A stretch of DNA of 64,000 nucleotides from Euzebyella saccharophila (GCF_014855495.1 NZ_JACYFJ010000001.1:1178001-1242000), one strand, 5' to 3'. Positions 45,077 through 55,085 are shown, counted from the first letter of the stretch. Notes: a model not told the origin generated them from the letters alone. Numbers and translations: made by a program.

Positions 45077-48000
45077 TGTTTATGGTTGCAATTAGGATGT
45101 TTTCATTGTTTTTTTTAGTGAAATCCAAAGATCGTATTTGACCTGGGATGTATAAGGGAATAACTTTCCTTTTTTCAATCGGAATATTTTTATTTCCTAT
45201 TATGCCCCAGCCGGATGAAGCATCGTATCTGCCAAATTGTGGCTTCACAATGTATTGGTTTCCACCAAAGAAAAGTTCATCTATTCCATCTTCATTGACG
45301 TCTTTTGAAATGATGGAGTAAATAGGGGAATACTGTAATTCAGCAGGTAATATTTTAACTGAAAATTTTCCATTTTCATTAATAAGAACTACACTTTCAA
45401 TGATGTCAAGATTCAACTGAAAGCTTTCAGATATTATGTTTTCATCAAAAAGGGTTGTCATATCGGCCGTGGCGTAATCTTTATAATATAAAAGCTTTTT
45501 TTTCAAAGATGGAATTTGGGCAATTAATTCGTCCTTGTCAACAATGGGATAATAGTTGCCATTTTTGGAATTGCAAACTATTTGTTCTTTAAATCCATTT
45601 TGGTCAAAATCATTTATATACATTCTCATACCGGGTTGCATATAGGTATTCAATCCTAAATTACCCGCTATAATGTCTTTATCACCATCTCCATCTACAT
45701 CAGTAGTAAAAATAGAAGTCCACAAGCCACTCAAATCCTTGAGGCCTAATTTTTCAGAAGCATCTAAAAGTTTTCCATCATTATTGGCAAAGGCTTTGAT
45801 GGGCATCCATTCCCCAATAACTATCAGTTCTTCTTTTTGGTCGTTGTCAATATCTACCCATGTAGCACTGGTAATCATGCCTAGGTCTTTCAATTCTTGC
45901 CGCAAAGCGAAATTTCCGGAGCCATCATTTTCAAAAATAAAACCGGAACCTGGCAATCCATAGGTGTTGGTTTGGTATCGTTCACCTATGAAAAGATCTA
46001 AATCACCATCTAAATCAATATCATTTGAAATTACGACTGAGGAGCTAATACTTTTAGGAAAGTTTAGGGCCTTATTTACCTTTTCAAAAGAGCCATTTAC
46101 ATTTTTGTAAAAAGTGTCATGCAAGTCTGGGGAGTAGGGGGAGAATGCTCTTCCGCCATGCGCTACATACAAATCTAAATCACCATCATTATCAGCATCA
46201 AAGAAGATGGCATCGGAGTCTTCAGAATTAGTTTCATTTACAAAAGGTTCGATTACTTCTTTATGGCCGCTTTGTGAAGAGATATACAAACGCCCATTTT
46301 GACCTTTTGCTCCTCCAACAAAATAATCATCTATTCCATCTTGGTTGATATCTTGCTTGGCAAAGGCTGGTCCCTCATTGCTATAGGCTTGAGTTAAAAG
46401 CCTTTCATTATTGAAATCTGTATATCTATTTTCTTGATGTCTAAAATGAAAAAGATGCTCTGAGGGGGTTAAAAATCTTGATTTTTTTCCGATGTTTTCT
46501 GCCTGGGGTTCTGCTGTGTCCTCCGGATGGTTGATGGTATGGGTTTTATTGGTTTCTAAATGACTAAGTTTTTGAAGGGTGCCATCTGGCCATTCAATAA
46601 TAAGGGTATCCACCGTTTTAGCCTTTCCAATTCCAAAATGGATTTTAGAGGAAACACTGCTCTGAAATCCTCTGGATACAAAATTCTCTGCCATGGCTTT
46701 TGTGCCATTATTTTGCAACAGCTTTATTTTTGCACCAATGGCATTTCTGTTCCCTTTTTTTTGGAGAAGTTGAAGTTGCAAGCTTCTGTTTTTTGTAGTG
46801 TCCGTTTGGTTTTCATACACAAATGATGGCATATTTACATTGTTCAAAACCAGGTCTAAATCTCCATCATTATCTAAATCTGCATAGGCACTACCATTGC
46901 TAAAGGAAGGAGAATCAAGGCCCCAGTCTTTGGCCTTGTTCTCAAATTTAAAACTCCCTACGTTTTTAAACGTACCATTTGCCACTGCTTGTGAGGGCAT
47001 GCCGTCAATAAGTTTTGTGATTACGTTTTTCTCTTTTTGGTTTAATTTATTTCGGATGGTTTCGTCATTTGCCTCAAAATTGAGGTAGTCTCGGTCCAAA
47101 AGATCCTTGTAGATTCCATTACTTATAAAAATGTCACGTAGACCATCATTATCCATATCAAATAAAAGAGCGGCCCAACTCCATTCCGTTGCTGAAATTT
47201 GAGCTTGCCGCCCAATTTCCGAAAATGATGAACCTCCCAGGTTTCTTTGAAGTACATTTCTTGGGTATTGATAAAAATATCCCTTGCTTACGGCCATTTC
47301 ATGTTTGTCCCAAGATTCAAAAACTGTTTTGGTTTTCTTTCGTTCATCTGTTTCGGGTAGCATTTCCGTTACGATCAAGTCCGGAAGTAAATCATTATTA
47401 AGGTCTGCAAGGTCCGCGCCCATAGAGCCCATGGAAATGGAGCTAAAATAGCTTTCAAGGTCTTCTTTAAATTTTCCGTTTCCAAGATTAATATAGAGGT
47501 AGTCTCTCTCAAAAAAATCATTGGAAATAAAAACATCTGTCCAGCTGTCGTCATTAAAATCCCCGAGGGTTATCCCAAGGCCAAAACCAATTGCACTTGA
47601 AAAAATACCAACATCCTGCGTGGCGTCTACAAATGTTCCTCCCTCGTTTTTAAGAAATTTATTTCCATTACCCTGCTCATCAGGGATTAATCTCTGATCT
47701 TTAATGAGATCAAAACCACCAATAGATTTTAATGAATTGTTGAGAATATAAGCGTCCAGGTCGCCGTCTTTGTCGTAATCAAAAAAAGCGGCGTGGACCG
47801 AAAGTCCCATTATGTCCAATCCGTACTTCTTTGACTCTTCAGTAAAAGTTAGGTCTCCATTATTAATAAATAACTCATTATGTCTATTGCTTCCTTCTGG
47901 TTTTCCGGATTTACAAACATATAAATCTAAAAAACCATCGTTATTAATATCTGCAAAGGTGGCACCAGTGGACCAAACATTAGGGCAGCTTACGCCTGCC

Positions 48001-48314
48001 GAAAGAGCGATTTCCTCAAATTTCCAATTTCCTTTGTTTAAATAGAGTTTATTGTCCACCATATTCCCAGTAAAGTAGATGTCTTCTAAGCCATCATTAT
48101 TTACATCCCCAATGGCAATACCTCCGCCGTTATAAAAATTTCTATATAAGTAAGGGTTAAAAGTTTCAGTGTATGTTAGATTGTTTTCAAAATTTATTCC
48201 GGTTTCGGAAGGTTTTTTAAGTGTAAAAAGTGAGGTTGCTTTGGAGTTTTCGGAAACCTCTGGAGTACAGGAAAAAGCGAGAATCCCAAAAATTAAAAAG
48301 TAAAACCTCATCAT
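45036..48314 (-). CDS. FG-GAP/VCBS repeat lipoprotein with ASPIC/UnbV domain (copy 1)
   Basis: About 1092 residues, lipoprotein signal (FLIFGILAFSCTPE). FG-GAP-type repeats with DxNxDGxxD calcium loops run through both halves (GDVNNDGLEDIYFTG, DINNDGFLDLYVCKSG, DADNDGDLDLYVAHGG, DVDGDGDKDIIAGNLG), with an ASPIC/UnbV domain near 545-600 (LIIEWPDGTLQK). The first in-frame ATG (48329) abuts the T-tract of a terminator, so I take the ATG at 48314; 48311 is also possible. First of three paralogues downstream of susCD, and overlapped at its 3' end by the small lipoprotein gene. Outer-membrane surface location is inferred. Confidence 0.88.
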   Translation of the reverse strand: MMRFYFLIFGILAFSCTPEVSENSKATSLFTLKKPSETGINFENNLTYTETFNPYLYRNFYNGGGIAIGDVNNDGLEDIYFTGNMVDNKLYLNKGNWKFEEIALSAGVSCPNVWSTGATFADINNDGFLDLYVCKSGKPEGSNRHNELFINNGDLTFTEESKKYGLDIMGLSVHAAFFDYDKDGDLDAYILNNSLKSIGGFDLIKDQRLIPDEQGNGNKFLKNEGGTFVDATQDVGIFSSAIGFGLGITLGDFNDDSWTDVFISNDFFERDYLYINLGNGKFKEDLESYFSSISMGSMGADLADLNNDLLPDLIVTEMLPETDERKKTKTVFESWDKHEMAVSKGYFYQYPRNVLQRNLGGSSFSEIGRQAQISATEWSWAALLFDMDNDGLRDIFISNGIYKDLLDRDYLNFEANDETIRNKLNQKEKNVITKLIDGMPSQAVANGTFKNVGSFKFENKAKDWGLDSPSFSNGSAYADLDNDGDLDLVLNNVNMPSFVYENQTDTTKNRSLQLQLLQKKGNRNAIGAKIKLLQNNGTKAMAENFVSRGFQSSVSSKIHFGIGKAKTVDTLIIEWPDGTLQKLSHLETNKTHTINHPEDTAEPQAENIGKKSRFLTPSEHLFHFRHQENRYTDFNNERLLTQAYSNEGPAFAKQDINQDGIDDYFVGGAKGQNGRLYISSQSGHKEVIEPFVNETNSEDSDAIFFDADNDGDLDLYVAHGGRAFSPYSPDLHDTFYKNVNGSFEKVNKALNFPKSISSSVVISNDIDLDGDLDLFIGERYQTNTYGLPGSGFIFENDGSGNFALRQELKDLGMITSATWVDIDNDQKEELIVIGEWMPIKAFANNDGKLLDASEKLGLKDLSGLWTSIFTTDVDGDGDKDIIAGNLGLNTYMQPGMRMYINDFDQNGFKEQIVCNSKNGNYYPIVDKDELIAQIPSLKKKLLYYKDYATADMTTLFDENIISESFQLNLDIIESVVLINENGKFSVKILPAELQYSPIYSIISKDVNEDGIDELFFGGNQYIVKPQFGRYDASSGWGIIGNKNIPIEKRKVIPLYIPGQIRSLDFTKKNNENILIATINNDSTKFYRFNKDY

Positions 48315-48328
48315 ATTTTGTTTTTGCA

Positions 48329-48360
48329 TAAAAAAAGGGTTGTTCCTTGGAACAACCCTT
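48329..48360 (-). terminator. strong intrinsic terminator between susD and the FG-GAP genes
   Basis: Minus strand: AAGGGTTGTTCC, loop AA, GGAACAACCCTT, then further T. A perfect 12-bp stem (48335-48360) with a T-tract running straight into the first ATG of FG-GAP copy 1. It lies 22 bp past the susD stop and should stop much of the susCD transcription, leaving read-through for the genes behind. Confidence 0.9.
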
Positions 48361-48382
48361 GCAATTTATAAAACCATTGGAT

Positions 48383-49978
48383 TTAATAGCCTGGGTTTTG
48401 TGTTAAAGAACCGTTAGAAGCATCAATTTGAGCTTGTGGAATTGGGAAGATTCTTTTATTTGGATCAGAGTCTGTTTTCTCCCACCATGTATCTTCATAT
48501 TTCCCGAATCTTATCAGGTCGATTCTTCTGCTTGATTCTTGGAACATTTCTTTTCCTCTTTCAGCCAAGAAACTGTCTGCGGTCAAAGAAGCCAATGGGT
48601 CCAAACCGGCACGATCTCTTAGCGCATTCACATCGGGTAAAGCCATGTTCCAATCTGCTTGCGCCCTGGCCATTGCTTCCGCTCTAATTAAATGAACATC
48701 TCCCAGACGAACAATGGGGTAATCATTGTTCATATCCTGTCTTTGGAAAAGAGCAAAACTGAATTTTTTCATTCTTACACCACCATCTCTCCAAGCATTA
48801 GGTTCCAATTCGTTAATATTTGGCTTATAGTCTATCACCAAATCACCATCATCTGCAGCATAATCCAATAATGGGTCTCCGTTAAAGTCGGTTTGAGGTC
48901 CTTGAAGGAAGTTAGCTTCTTTTCTAAGGTCATCGTCCTCAAAACTATTATAGAATTCTTCCAGAACAACAAAACCGTTCCAAGGCTGTACATCTAACCC
49001 CCAAGTTAATTGACTGGGCCCGTGTAAAGTCATCATGTTAAAGTTCATACCTCCGGCACCTGTTTGGTCATATTCAGCAGCCCAAATAATTTCAGGGTTG
49101 TTTTCGTTATTTGGAGCAAAAACCGCTGCATAACCCTCCAATGTTTCCGGATCACTAGCAACGCTAGGTCTTTTTGCCTGGTTAGGTACGGAGCAACCGT
49201 CTGCACATAGTTGATATGGACTGTTATCTAGAACGTATTCTGCTGCCCATTGAGCTTCTTCCCATCTAGGTGTACCGGTATAAACTTCGGCATTTAGATA
49301 AAGTTTAGCCAATATTCCTAAAGCGGCATATTGATTGATTCTGTAATTGCTTATCTCCGTATTCAAATCACTTCCAGAAAGATTCATGCTAGCTGTTACG
49401 GCTGAAATTCCTAATACATCTAACAATTCACTTTCAATAAAATCAAAAACTTCTTGACGACTGGACTGAGGCGCATCAGCACCCGGAGATGTAATTATTT
49501 TAACCCTTCCAAATCCATCCATCAGCCTCCAGTAAAAATAGGCCCGAAGAGCCCTTACTTGAGCCGTTTGATTGGCATTTAGTGAATTGGATAATGAGGT
49601 GTTACATTCCCCTATACCAGCATAGGCATCGTTCCAAAGTTCATTGACACGGTCATGAGTAGAACCGTAGGTGTGTCTATGTAATTGTATCCAGATTCCA
49701 CCGTCAAACCAGTCACCACCTTTTTGGGTAACTGCAACGTCATCACCAGTTACGGTATTAGTTGCGAAGAAACCAGTGTTTCCAGCGGTTCCTGCCCTAA
49801 GTCTAGCAAAAGGTGCCAGAAGGGCTCCACCACCACCGTCACCGCCACCAACGGAAACTCCATTATTGGAGAACTGCTGGTCTTCTGTGAAGGAATCTTC
49901 CAATTCATCTTCCAAATCAGTACATGAAAATGCTATGAGCATGGTACTGAGACATGTTATTTTAAATAATTGTTTCAT
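48383..49978 (-). CDS. susD: SusD/RagB family glycan-binding lipoprotein
   Basis: 531 residues, lipoprotein signal (STMLIAFSCTDLE, Cys19). TPR-like helical SusD fold: VNELWNDAYAGIGECNTSL near 110-130, RALRAYFYWRLMDGFGRV, and the C-terminal SusD signature YPIVRLGDVHLIRAEAMARA followed by NALRDRAGLDPL and RGKEMFQESSRRIDLIRFGKY. It caps the SusC porin and captures an oligosaccharide at the cell surface. It lies 9 bp behind susC. The glycan cannot be named from sequence; flanking genes suggest alpha-glucan or a xylose-containing glycan. Confidence 0.95.
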   Translation of the reverse strand: MKQLFKITCLSTMLIAFSCTDLEDELEDSFTEDQQFSNNGVSVGGGDGGGGALLAPFARLRAGTAGNTGFFATNTVTGDDVAVTQKGGDWFDGGIWIQLHRHTYGSTHDRVNELWNDAYAGIGECNTSLSNSLNANQTAQVRALRAYFYWRLMDGFGRVKIITSPGADAPQSSRQEVFDFIESELLDVLGISAVTASMNLSGSDLNTEISNYRINQYAALGILAKLYLNAEVYTGTPRWEEAQWAAEYVLDNSPYQLCADGCSVPNQAKRPSVASDPETLEGYAAVFAPNNENNPEIIWAAEYDQTGAGGMNFNMMTLHGPSQLTWGLDVQPWNGFVVLEEFYNSFEDDDLRKEANFLQGPQTDFNGDPLLDYAADDGDLVIDYKPNINELEPNAWRDGGVRMKKFSFALFQRQDMNNDYPIVRLGDVHLIRAEAMARAQADWNMALPDVNALRDRAGLDPLASLTADSFLAERGKEMFQESSRRIDLIRFGKYEDTWWEKTDSDPNKRIFPIPQAQIDASNGSLTQNPGY

Positions 49979-49987
49979 AGTATTTTT

Positions 49988-52900
49988 TTAAAAGTTAATG
50001 TTAAGCCCTAAGGTAAAAGTTCTTTGGGTGAAGTAGCTATTTCTTCTATCAATACCTGGAGCTAAAGGGTTGGCCGTACCTGTATCAACTGCACCATCTG
50101 TAATAACGATTTCACCATTCGCGGAATTGTTATCACCAAAATCTTGTAGTACTGGTTCAGGATCTGTACCGGAATAGCCTGTTATTGTGAACAAGTTTTG
50201 ACCACTCAAGGAAAGACGTATGTCTTTAACATGGTCGCTATCAATGTTCCAATTGTAACCCACAGATAGGTTGTCCAATCTAAAAAAGTCTGCTTTTTCA
50301 ACATAGTACGAGCTAAACTGAGCCGTTTTAATGTCTGAGCGTGCATATTTGGTGTTCATGAAATTATAGGAAGACTGAGATCCTATAATGGGTTCGTAAA
50401 ATGCCCTAAAGGTGTTTACCAAACTATGTCCAAAGGCTCCTCTAAAGAAGGCATTAACATCCCAATTACCAAACGTTATTTGGTTAGTCCACCCCAATTC
50501 AAAATCAGGAAGACCTTTACCTAGAACGGCAAAATCTACATCATCATCCAAGGCTTTACCTTGGTCCGTTACCACAGTACCATCTCCATTTACATCTTCT
50601 AATTGAGGAGTACCGGCTTCATTAACCTCTCCAGTAAATACAGGACCCCAAATTTGACCAACCTCTTCGCCTTCCCTTACCAAAATAACACTGGTGTTGT
50701 TCTGTCCAGGAGCTCCTAAGTTGGCAATAACTTGATCACCTTGAGGGTTTTTCTCTAATGTTGTTTTATATGTGGAGAAAATAAGTCCTGTGTTATAGCT
50801 GAACTTGTCATTTTTAACGGCATCATAGTTAGCAGTGAACTCAAGACCGTTGGTTTTCAATTGTCCGGCATTTTCATATCGTTGGCTAATACCTCCAAAT
50901 AAAGCGGCATCTACGTTTACCAAGCTAATGAAATCATCAATATTTCTGGTGTACAAATCTAAAGTTGCAGAAAGTCTCTCAGTGGCAAATTCAATACCGA
51001 AGTTAAGCTCTGCTTTTTCTTCCCATTTTAAATCTGCATTGGGAGCACGATTTCCTTGACCTGTACTTGAACCGTCTTGTCCGCTTGTTCCGGGGTTTAA
51101 TGCATAGGTTGTGGCAAAAAGTCCCACCTCTGGCGGTATAGCACCTGTAACACCGTAACCCAATCTAGCTTTCAAAAGGTTTACATTATTTAAATCCAAA
51201 TACTTATTTAAATCTGCACCGACCGCTACTGCAGGGAAAAGACCCCATTGGTTTTCAGAACCAAAGCGACTGGAACCTTCACGCCTTAAGGAAGCGTTTA
51301 GATAAATGGCATCGTCAAAAGTAGCATTTAATCTACCAAAGAAAGCCACAATTCTATCTCCATCTCTTCGGTCACTGTTTGCAACAATACGACCCGCTTC
51401 GGTCAAGTCTTGAGAACTTTCTATGTTGTTTCTGAAATCAAATTGAATCCCTGGGGGGAAGTCACCTAACTGAAAGAAAACATTGTTAAAATCAGTCTCT
51501 TGAAAGGAGTAACCACCTGTTAATGTAAAGGATATATTGTCTCCAATTGTATTGTTATAGGTTGCGAATCCTTCAAAAAGATCAAATTTAGTCTCTTGGG
51601 TCAGGAAATTAGCCAAACCTCGTGTTGTAGGGCTCACCGCATTTCCTAAGTAGAGAGCTGTGGTAGGATAGTACTGAGACCTGTTGTTCTTAATGTTTTG
51701 AGTCGCAAAATTAACATTGGCCGCCAAATTGTCCGTCAATCTATAGTTAAAGTTCATACTATAATTGATGGTATTGGTGGTTCCATCATTTTCACTTTGT
51801 CTTGCAATAGAGGCAGGGTTAAAACTGTCAAATAAACCTAAGGTTTCAAAGAAACCTCCATATTGTCCGGAAGAGAAAGGAAAAGGTGCATCCTTTCCAA
51901 AGACTGGAGCAGTTGGATTATAAGTAATAGCATATCTTAAGGCTTCATTAAGACCGTATTTACTATCTCTTCTAGTCAAAGCAGAATTGAAATCAATTTT
52001 CAATTTGTCATCAAAAAGTCTGGCAGTAAGATTGGTTCTGGCATTAAGTTGCTTGAATCCTGTATTGTAAAGTATACCGTCTAATTTTCTAAAGTTACCA
52101 GAAACACGATAAGAAACATCATTGGTACCCCCAACAGCTGCAATATTATGTACATGGGAATAACCGGTTTGGGTAACTTCGTCAATCCAATCAGTGTCAC
52201 TACCCAAATCATTACCTCCTGCAGCTAAAAACTCATCGGCATTCATAATGTCTATTTGATTCGCTATCGATGAAGTCGCAAATTGACCATTATAAGTCAA
52301 CTGCATAGGCTGGCCTACTTTACCTGATTTGGTAGTTATCAAAATAACACCAGCAGAACCTCGTGTACCATAGATAGCTGCCGCAGAACCGTCCTTTAGA
52401 ACGGTTATGTTTTCAATATCATTAGGGTCCACGTTATTTAAGGACCCGCCAAGTACCCCATCAATTACTACCAATGGCTCTTGGTTACCTCCAATCGTAG
52501 ATATACCTCTTAAGCGTACAGTACCGTTGGTGTTTGGGTCGCCACCTTTATTCACAATGGTCAAACCAGCTACTTTACCTTGTAAAAGTTGAGTAGGGTC
52601 ATTTACGGTACCTTGGTTAAAGTCTTCAGAGCTAACACTAGTTACCGCGGTTGTAATTTCCTTTTTCTGTTGACTACCATATCCTACGATTACAACTTCT
52701 TCCAATGCTTGGGCATCTTCCTCAAGTACCACATCAATAGTACTTTGACCGGAAACTGTTACATCTTGACCTTTATAGCCAATGTAACTAAAGGAAAGGA
52801 TATCACCGTCCTGAACATCAGATAATGTATAATTACCGTCAAAATCTGTTTGGGTACCATTCGTAGTTCCTTTTATGACAACACTGGCTCCTGGTAGGGG

Positions 52901-53005
52901 GCCACTGGCATCGGAAACTGTTCCTGATACCTCTTGTGCCTGTATAATACCAAAGCATAGGAATGCTCCAAGCATTAAGAGGTTCTTTAAAAATGTAATT
53001 TTCAT
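49988..53005 (-). CDS. susC: SusC/RagA family TonB-dependent transporter
   Basis: 1005 residues: signal peptide (to about residue 24, FGIIQAQ), a carboxypeptidase-D-like N-terminal domain (EVSGTVSDASGPLPGASVVI onward, about 25-105), the plug (LEEVVIVGYGSQQKKEITTA at about 105-125, then GKVAGLTIVNKGGDP and VLKDGSAAAIYGTRGSAGVI), and a 22-strand barrel ending RTFTLGLNINF. It imports oligosaccharides across the outer membrane with energy from TonB. It heads the minus-strand block and faces lacI across a 343-bp gap holding a LacI-type operator. Confidence 0.96.
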   Translation of the reverse strand: MKITFLKNLLMLGAFLCFGIIQAQEVSGTVSDASGPLPGASVVIKGTTNGTQTDFDGNYTLSDVQDGDILSFSYIGYKGQDVTVSGQSTIDVVLEEDAQALEEVVIVGYGSQQKKEITTAVTSVSSEDFNQGTVNDPTQLLQGKVAGLTIVNKGGDPNTNGTVRLRGISTIGGNQEPLVVIDGVLGGSLNNVDPNDIENITVLKDGSAAAIYGTRGSAGVILITTKSGKVGQPMQLTYNGQFATSSIANQIDIMNADEFLAAGGNDLGSDTDWIDEVTQTGYSHVHNIAAVGGTNDVSYRVSGNFRKLDGILYNTGFKQLNARTNLTARLFDDKLKIDFNSALTRRDSKYGLNEALRYAITYNPTAPVFGKDAPFPFSSGQYGGFFETLGLFDSFNPASIARQSENDGTTNTINYSMNFNYRLTDNLAANVNFATQNIKNNRSQYYPTTALYLGNAVSPTTRGLANFLTQETKFDLFEGFATYNNTIGDNISFTLTGGYSFQETDFNNVFFQLGDFPPGIQFDFRNNIESSQDLTEAGRIVANSDRRDGDRIVAFFGRLNATFDDAIYLNASLRREGSSRFGSENQWGLFPAVAVGADLNKYLDLNNVNLLKARLGYGVTGAIPPEVGLFATTYALNPGTSGQDGSSTGQGNRAPNADLKWEEKAELNFGIEFATERLSATLDLYTRNIDDFISLVNVDAALFGGISQRYENAGQLKTNGLEFTANYDAVKNDKFSYNTGLIFSTYKTTLEKNPQGDQVIANLGAPGQNNTSVILVREGEEVGQIWGPVFTGEVNEAGTPQLEDVNGDGTVVTDQGKALDDDVDFAVLGKGLPDFELGWTNQITFGNWDVNAFFRGAFGHSLVNTFRAFYEPIIGSQSSYNFMNTKYARSDIKTAQFSSYYVEKADFFRLDNLSVGYNWNIDSDHVKDIRLSLSGQNLFTITGYSGTDPEPVLQDFGDNNSANGEIVITDGAVDTGTANPLAPGIDRRNSYFTQRTFTLGLNINF

Positions 53006-53100
53006 AAAGAATGATTTAAGTTGAGTTATAATTTCAGTTCAAAAGTTAAAAATATGTAAAAAGCTAGTTAAAAAAGGGGGCTGGGTAAAATAGTTAGTAT

Positions 53101-53114
53101 CGAAAACGGTTTCG
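53101..53114. promoter_or_regulatory. LacI-family operator between susC and lacI
   Basis: CGAAAACGGTTTCG: a 14-bp palindrome with central CG and one mismatched pair, the typical form of a LacI/GalR site. It lies 96 bp upstream of susC. A related half-site, AAACGTTTTCG, is at 53291-53301, 48 bp before lacI. Together they suggest control of both directions by the adjacent regulator. No reliable gene is seen in the gap 53006-53348. Confidence 0.7.
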
Positions 53115-53348
53115 TGTTAATAACTTTTTCAAATTTACGATGAAATCAAAGAAATTCAATGTTTTTAAGGGATTTCATGTTTTCGTCTTTGAAAAATAGG
53201 TATTTCGGATTATAAAACAAATATAAAAATTTTCTTTTTTGTAGGAAAAATACGTTTAAATCTATTTGTGTCCATTTTTTGTTAAAAATCAAACGTTTTC
53301 GGGCATTTTGGCTTTTTAACATTATTTTCACTGACACAAAACTAGGTA

Positions 53349-54377
53349 ATGAAACAAAAGATAACTCTCAAGCATATTGCTCGTGAATTGGAAGTTTCCA
53401 TTTCTACAGTCTCAAAAGCACTAAAGAATAGTGATGAGATCAGCGAGGATACCAAGGAAAAGATTCAGGCGTTTGCCAAGCTATATAATTACAAGCCTAA
53501 CAATATTGCAGTAAGCCTTAAAAATAAGCGTACCAAAAATATTGGGGTGGTCATTCCGGATATTGTGCACCATTTTTTTACAACGGTATTTCGTGGTATT
53601 GAAAAATATGCTAACGAACAGGGATATAATGTAATTATATGTGTTTCTGACGAGACTTTTGATAAGGAGGTTATCAATATGGAAATGTTGAATAATGGTA
53701 GTATTGATGGCTTTATTATGTCACTTTCCGCTGAAACGCAACAAAAAAATGATATTACTCACCTTAAACAAGTTTTAGATCAAGGTACGCCTTTAGTCCT
53801 TTTTGATCGAGTTACGGATGATTTAGATTGCGATAAGGTTATTTTAAACGATGAGGAAATTGCCTTTGAGGCTACTAAAAAACTTTTAAAAGAAGGCCGT
53901 AAAAGAATTGCGCTAGCTACAACTGAAAGTTATTTTAATGTTAGTGAAAAACGTGCAGAAGGTTATAAACGAGCGCTCAATGAATATGGTATAGAGGTAG
54001 ATAATGATCTGGTTTTAGTGATACCTTATGATGATATTCAAGAAAGTATGATAGACGCTTTTTTTGATACTACCGATGTTGACGCCGTACTTAGCGTTAA
54101 TGAAATTTTTGCTATACAATGTATGGGCGTAGCCAAAAAACGAGGAATGAAAATACCCAAGGATATTTCTTTCATTGGTTTTACAGATGGTTTACTTTCA
54201 AGATATTCCAACCCAACCCTTACCGTTGTTGCCCAACATGGTATTCAAATGGGTGAAATGGCAGCAAAATTGCTCATTGATCGAGTAGAGCGGGAAGATG
54301 AAGGGGAGGAAGAAGAAAGTTTTAAGACCGAAATCGTTAAAGCAAGTATTATCAATAGAGAATCTACCTTAAATTAA
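53349..54377 (+). CDS. LacI family transcriptional regulator
   Basis: 342 residues. The N-terminal helix-turn-helix is ITLKHIARELEVSISTVSKAL (4-24, quoted through its IARELEVSISTVSKAL core) with hinge LYNYKPNNIAVSLKNKR; a periplasmic-binding-protein-like sensor domain follows (NIGVVIPDIVHHFFTTVFRG onward). It heads a plus-strand cluster with pgmB, GH65 and GH13, and is divergent from susC, so it most likely senses maltose or a related alpha-glucoside and controls both sides, itself included. A role over the more distant xyl genes is possible but unproved. Confidence 0.93.
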   Translation: MKQKITLKHIARELEVSISTVSKALKNSDEISEDTKEKIQAFAKLYNYKPNNIAVSLKNKRTKNIGVVIPDIVHHFFTTVFRGIEKYANEQGYNVIICVSDETFDKEVINMEMLNNGSIDGFIMSLSAETQQKNDITHLKQVLDQGTPLVLFDRVTDDLDCDKVILNDEEIAFEATKKLLKEGRKRIALATTESYFNVSEKRAEGYKRALNEYGIEVDNDLVLVIPYDDIQESMIDAFFDTTDVDAVLSVNEIFAIQCMGVAKKRGMKIPKDISFIGFTDGLLSRYSNPTLTVVAQHGIQMGEMAAKLLIDRVEREDEGEEEESFKTEIVKASIINRESTLN

Positions 54378-54431
54378 CTTTCAGTTTTATTTCTTGTTAT
54401 AACTTACAGGCTTTAATTTAAAATTCTATGT

Positions 54432-55085
54432 ATGGGAATTAAGGCCTTTATCTTTGATTTGGATGGCGTCATAGTTGATACCGCTAAATATCACTACCTC
54501 GCTTGGAAAAAGTTGGCCAATGAACTTGGCTTTGAATTTACCTTGGAACAAAATGAATTGTTCAAGGGGGTGAGCAGAAAAAGATGTCTTGAGATTTTGT
54601 TGGATATTGGCAACGTGACCGCTACGCAAGAGCAGTTTGATACTTGGATGGTAGAGAAAAATGAGGATTACCTAGCCTACATCGACGAAATGGATAGCTC
54701 TGAAATTCTACCAGATGTGCCGCGGGTGCTTAATTACCTAAAAGGAAAAAATATTCCCATGGCATTAGGGTCTGCCAGTAAGAACGCAAGGGCAATTCTT
54801 GAAAAAGTAGGTCTTATCTCCTATTTTGAGTATTTGGTAGATGGAACCAACGTTACCAAGGCCAAACCGGACCCGGAGGTTTTTCTTATTGGAGCCAACA
54901 AGTTGGGTGTGTCTCCTGAAGCCTGTGTGGTCTTTGAAGATGCAGTAGCAGGTATACAAGCAGCAAACAATGCCGGTATGACCAGTATTGGAATTGGGGA
55001 TGAAAGTATTCTTTCAGAAGCGCAATATAACTTTAAAGATTTTACGGAAATCAGCAATGATTTTCTGGGTCAATTAATTTCCTAG
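54432..55085 (+). CDS. pgmB: beta-phosphoglucomutase
   Basis: 217-residue HAD-superfamily enzyme, converting beta-glucose 1-phosphate to glucose 6-phosphate. The nucleophile motif FDLDGVIVDTAKYHYLAWKK (8-27) has the two aspartates and the His-Tyr/Trp cap features of PgmB; GVSRKRCLEILL is the cap loop, ALGSASKNA motif II, and KPDPEVFL with FEDAVAGIQAA motifs III and IV. It directly serves the GH65 phosphorylase that follows 91 bp downstream by consuming its product. Confidence 0.95.
   Translation: MGIKAFIFDLDGVIVDTAKYHYLAWKKLANELGFEFTLEQNELFKGVSRKRCLEILLDIGNVTATQEQFDTWMVEKNEDYLAYIDEMDSSEILPDVPRVLNYLKGKNIPMALGSASKNARAILEKVGLISYFEYLVDGTNVTKAKPDPEVFLIGANKLGVSPEACVVFEDAVAGIQAANNAGMTSIGIGDESILSEAQYNFKDFTEISNDFLGQLIS

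Noticed and set aside
53146-53337. 63-residue minus-strand ORF in the susC-lacI gap
   Set aside because: Lys/Phe/Asn-rich translation of AT-rich DNA with no recognisable motif, lying over regulatory sequence.
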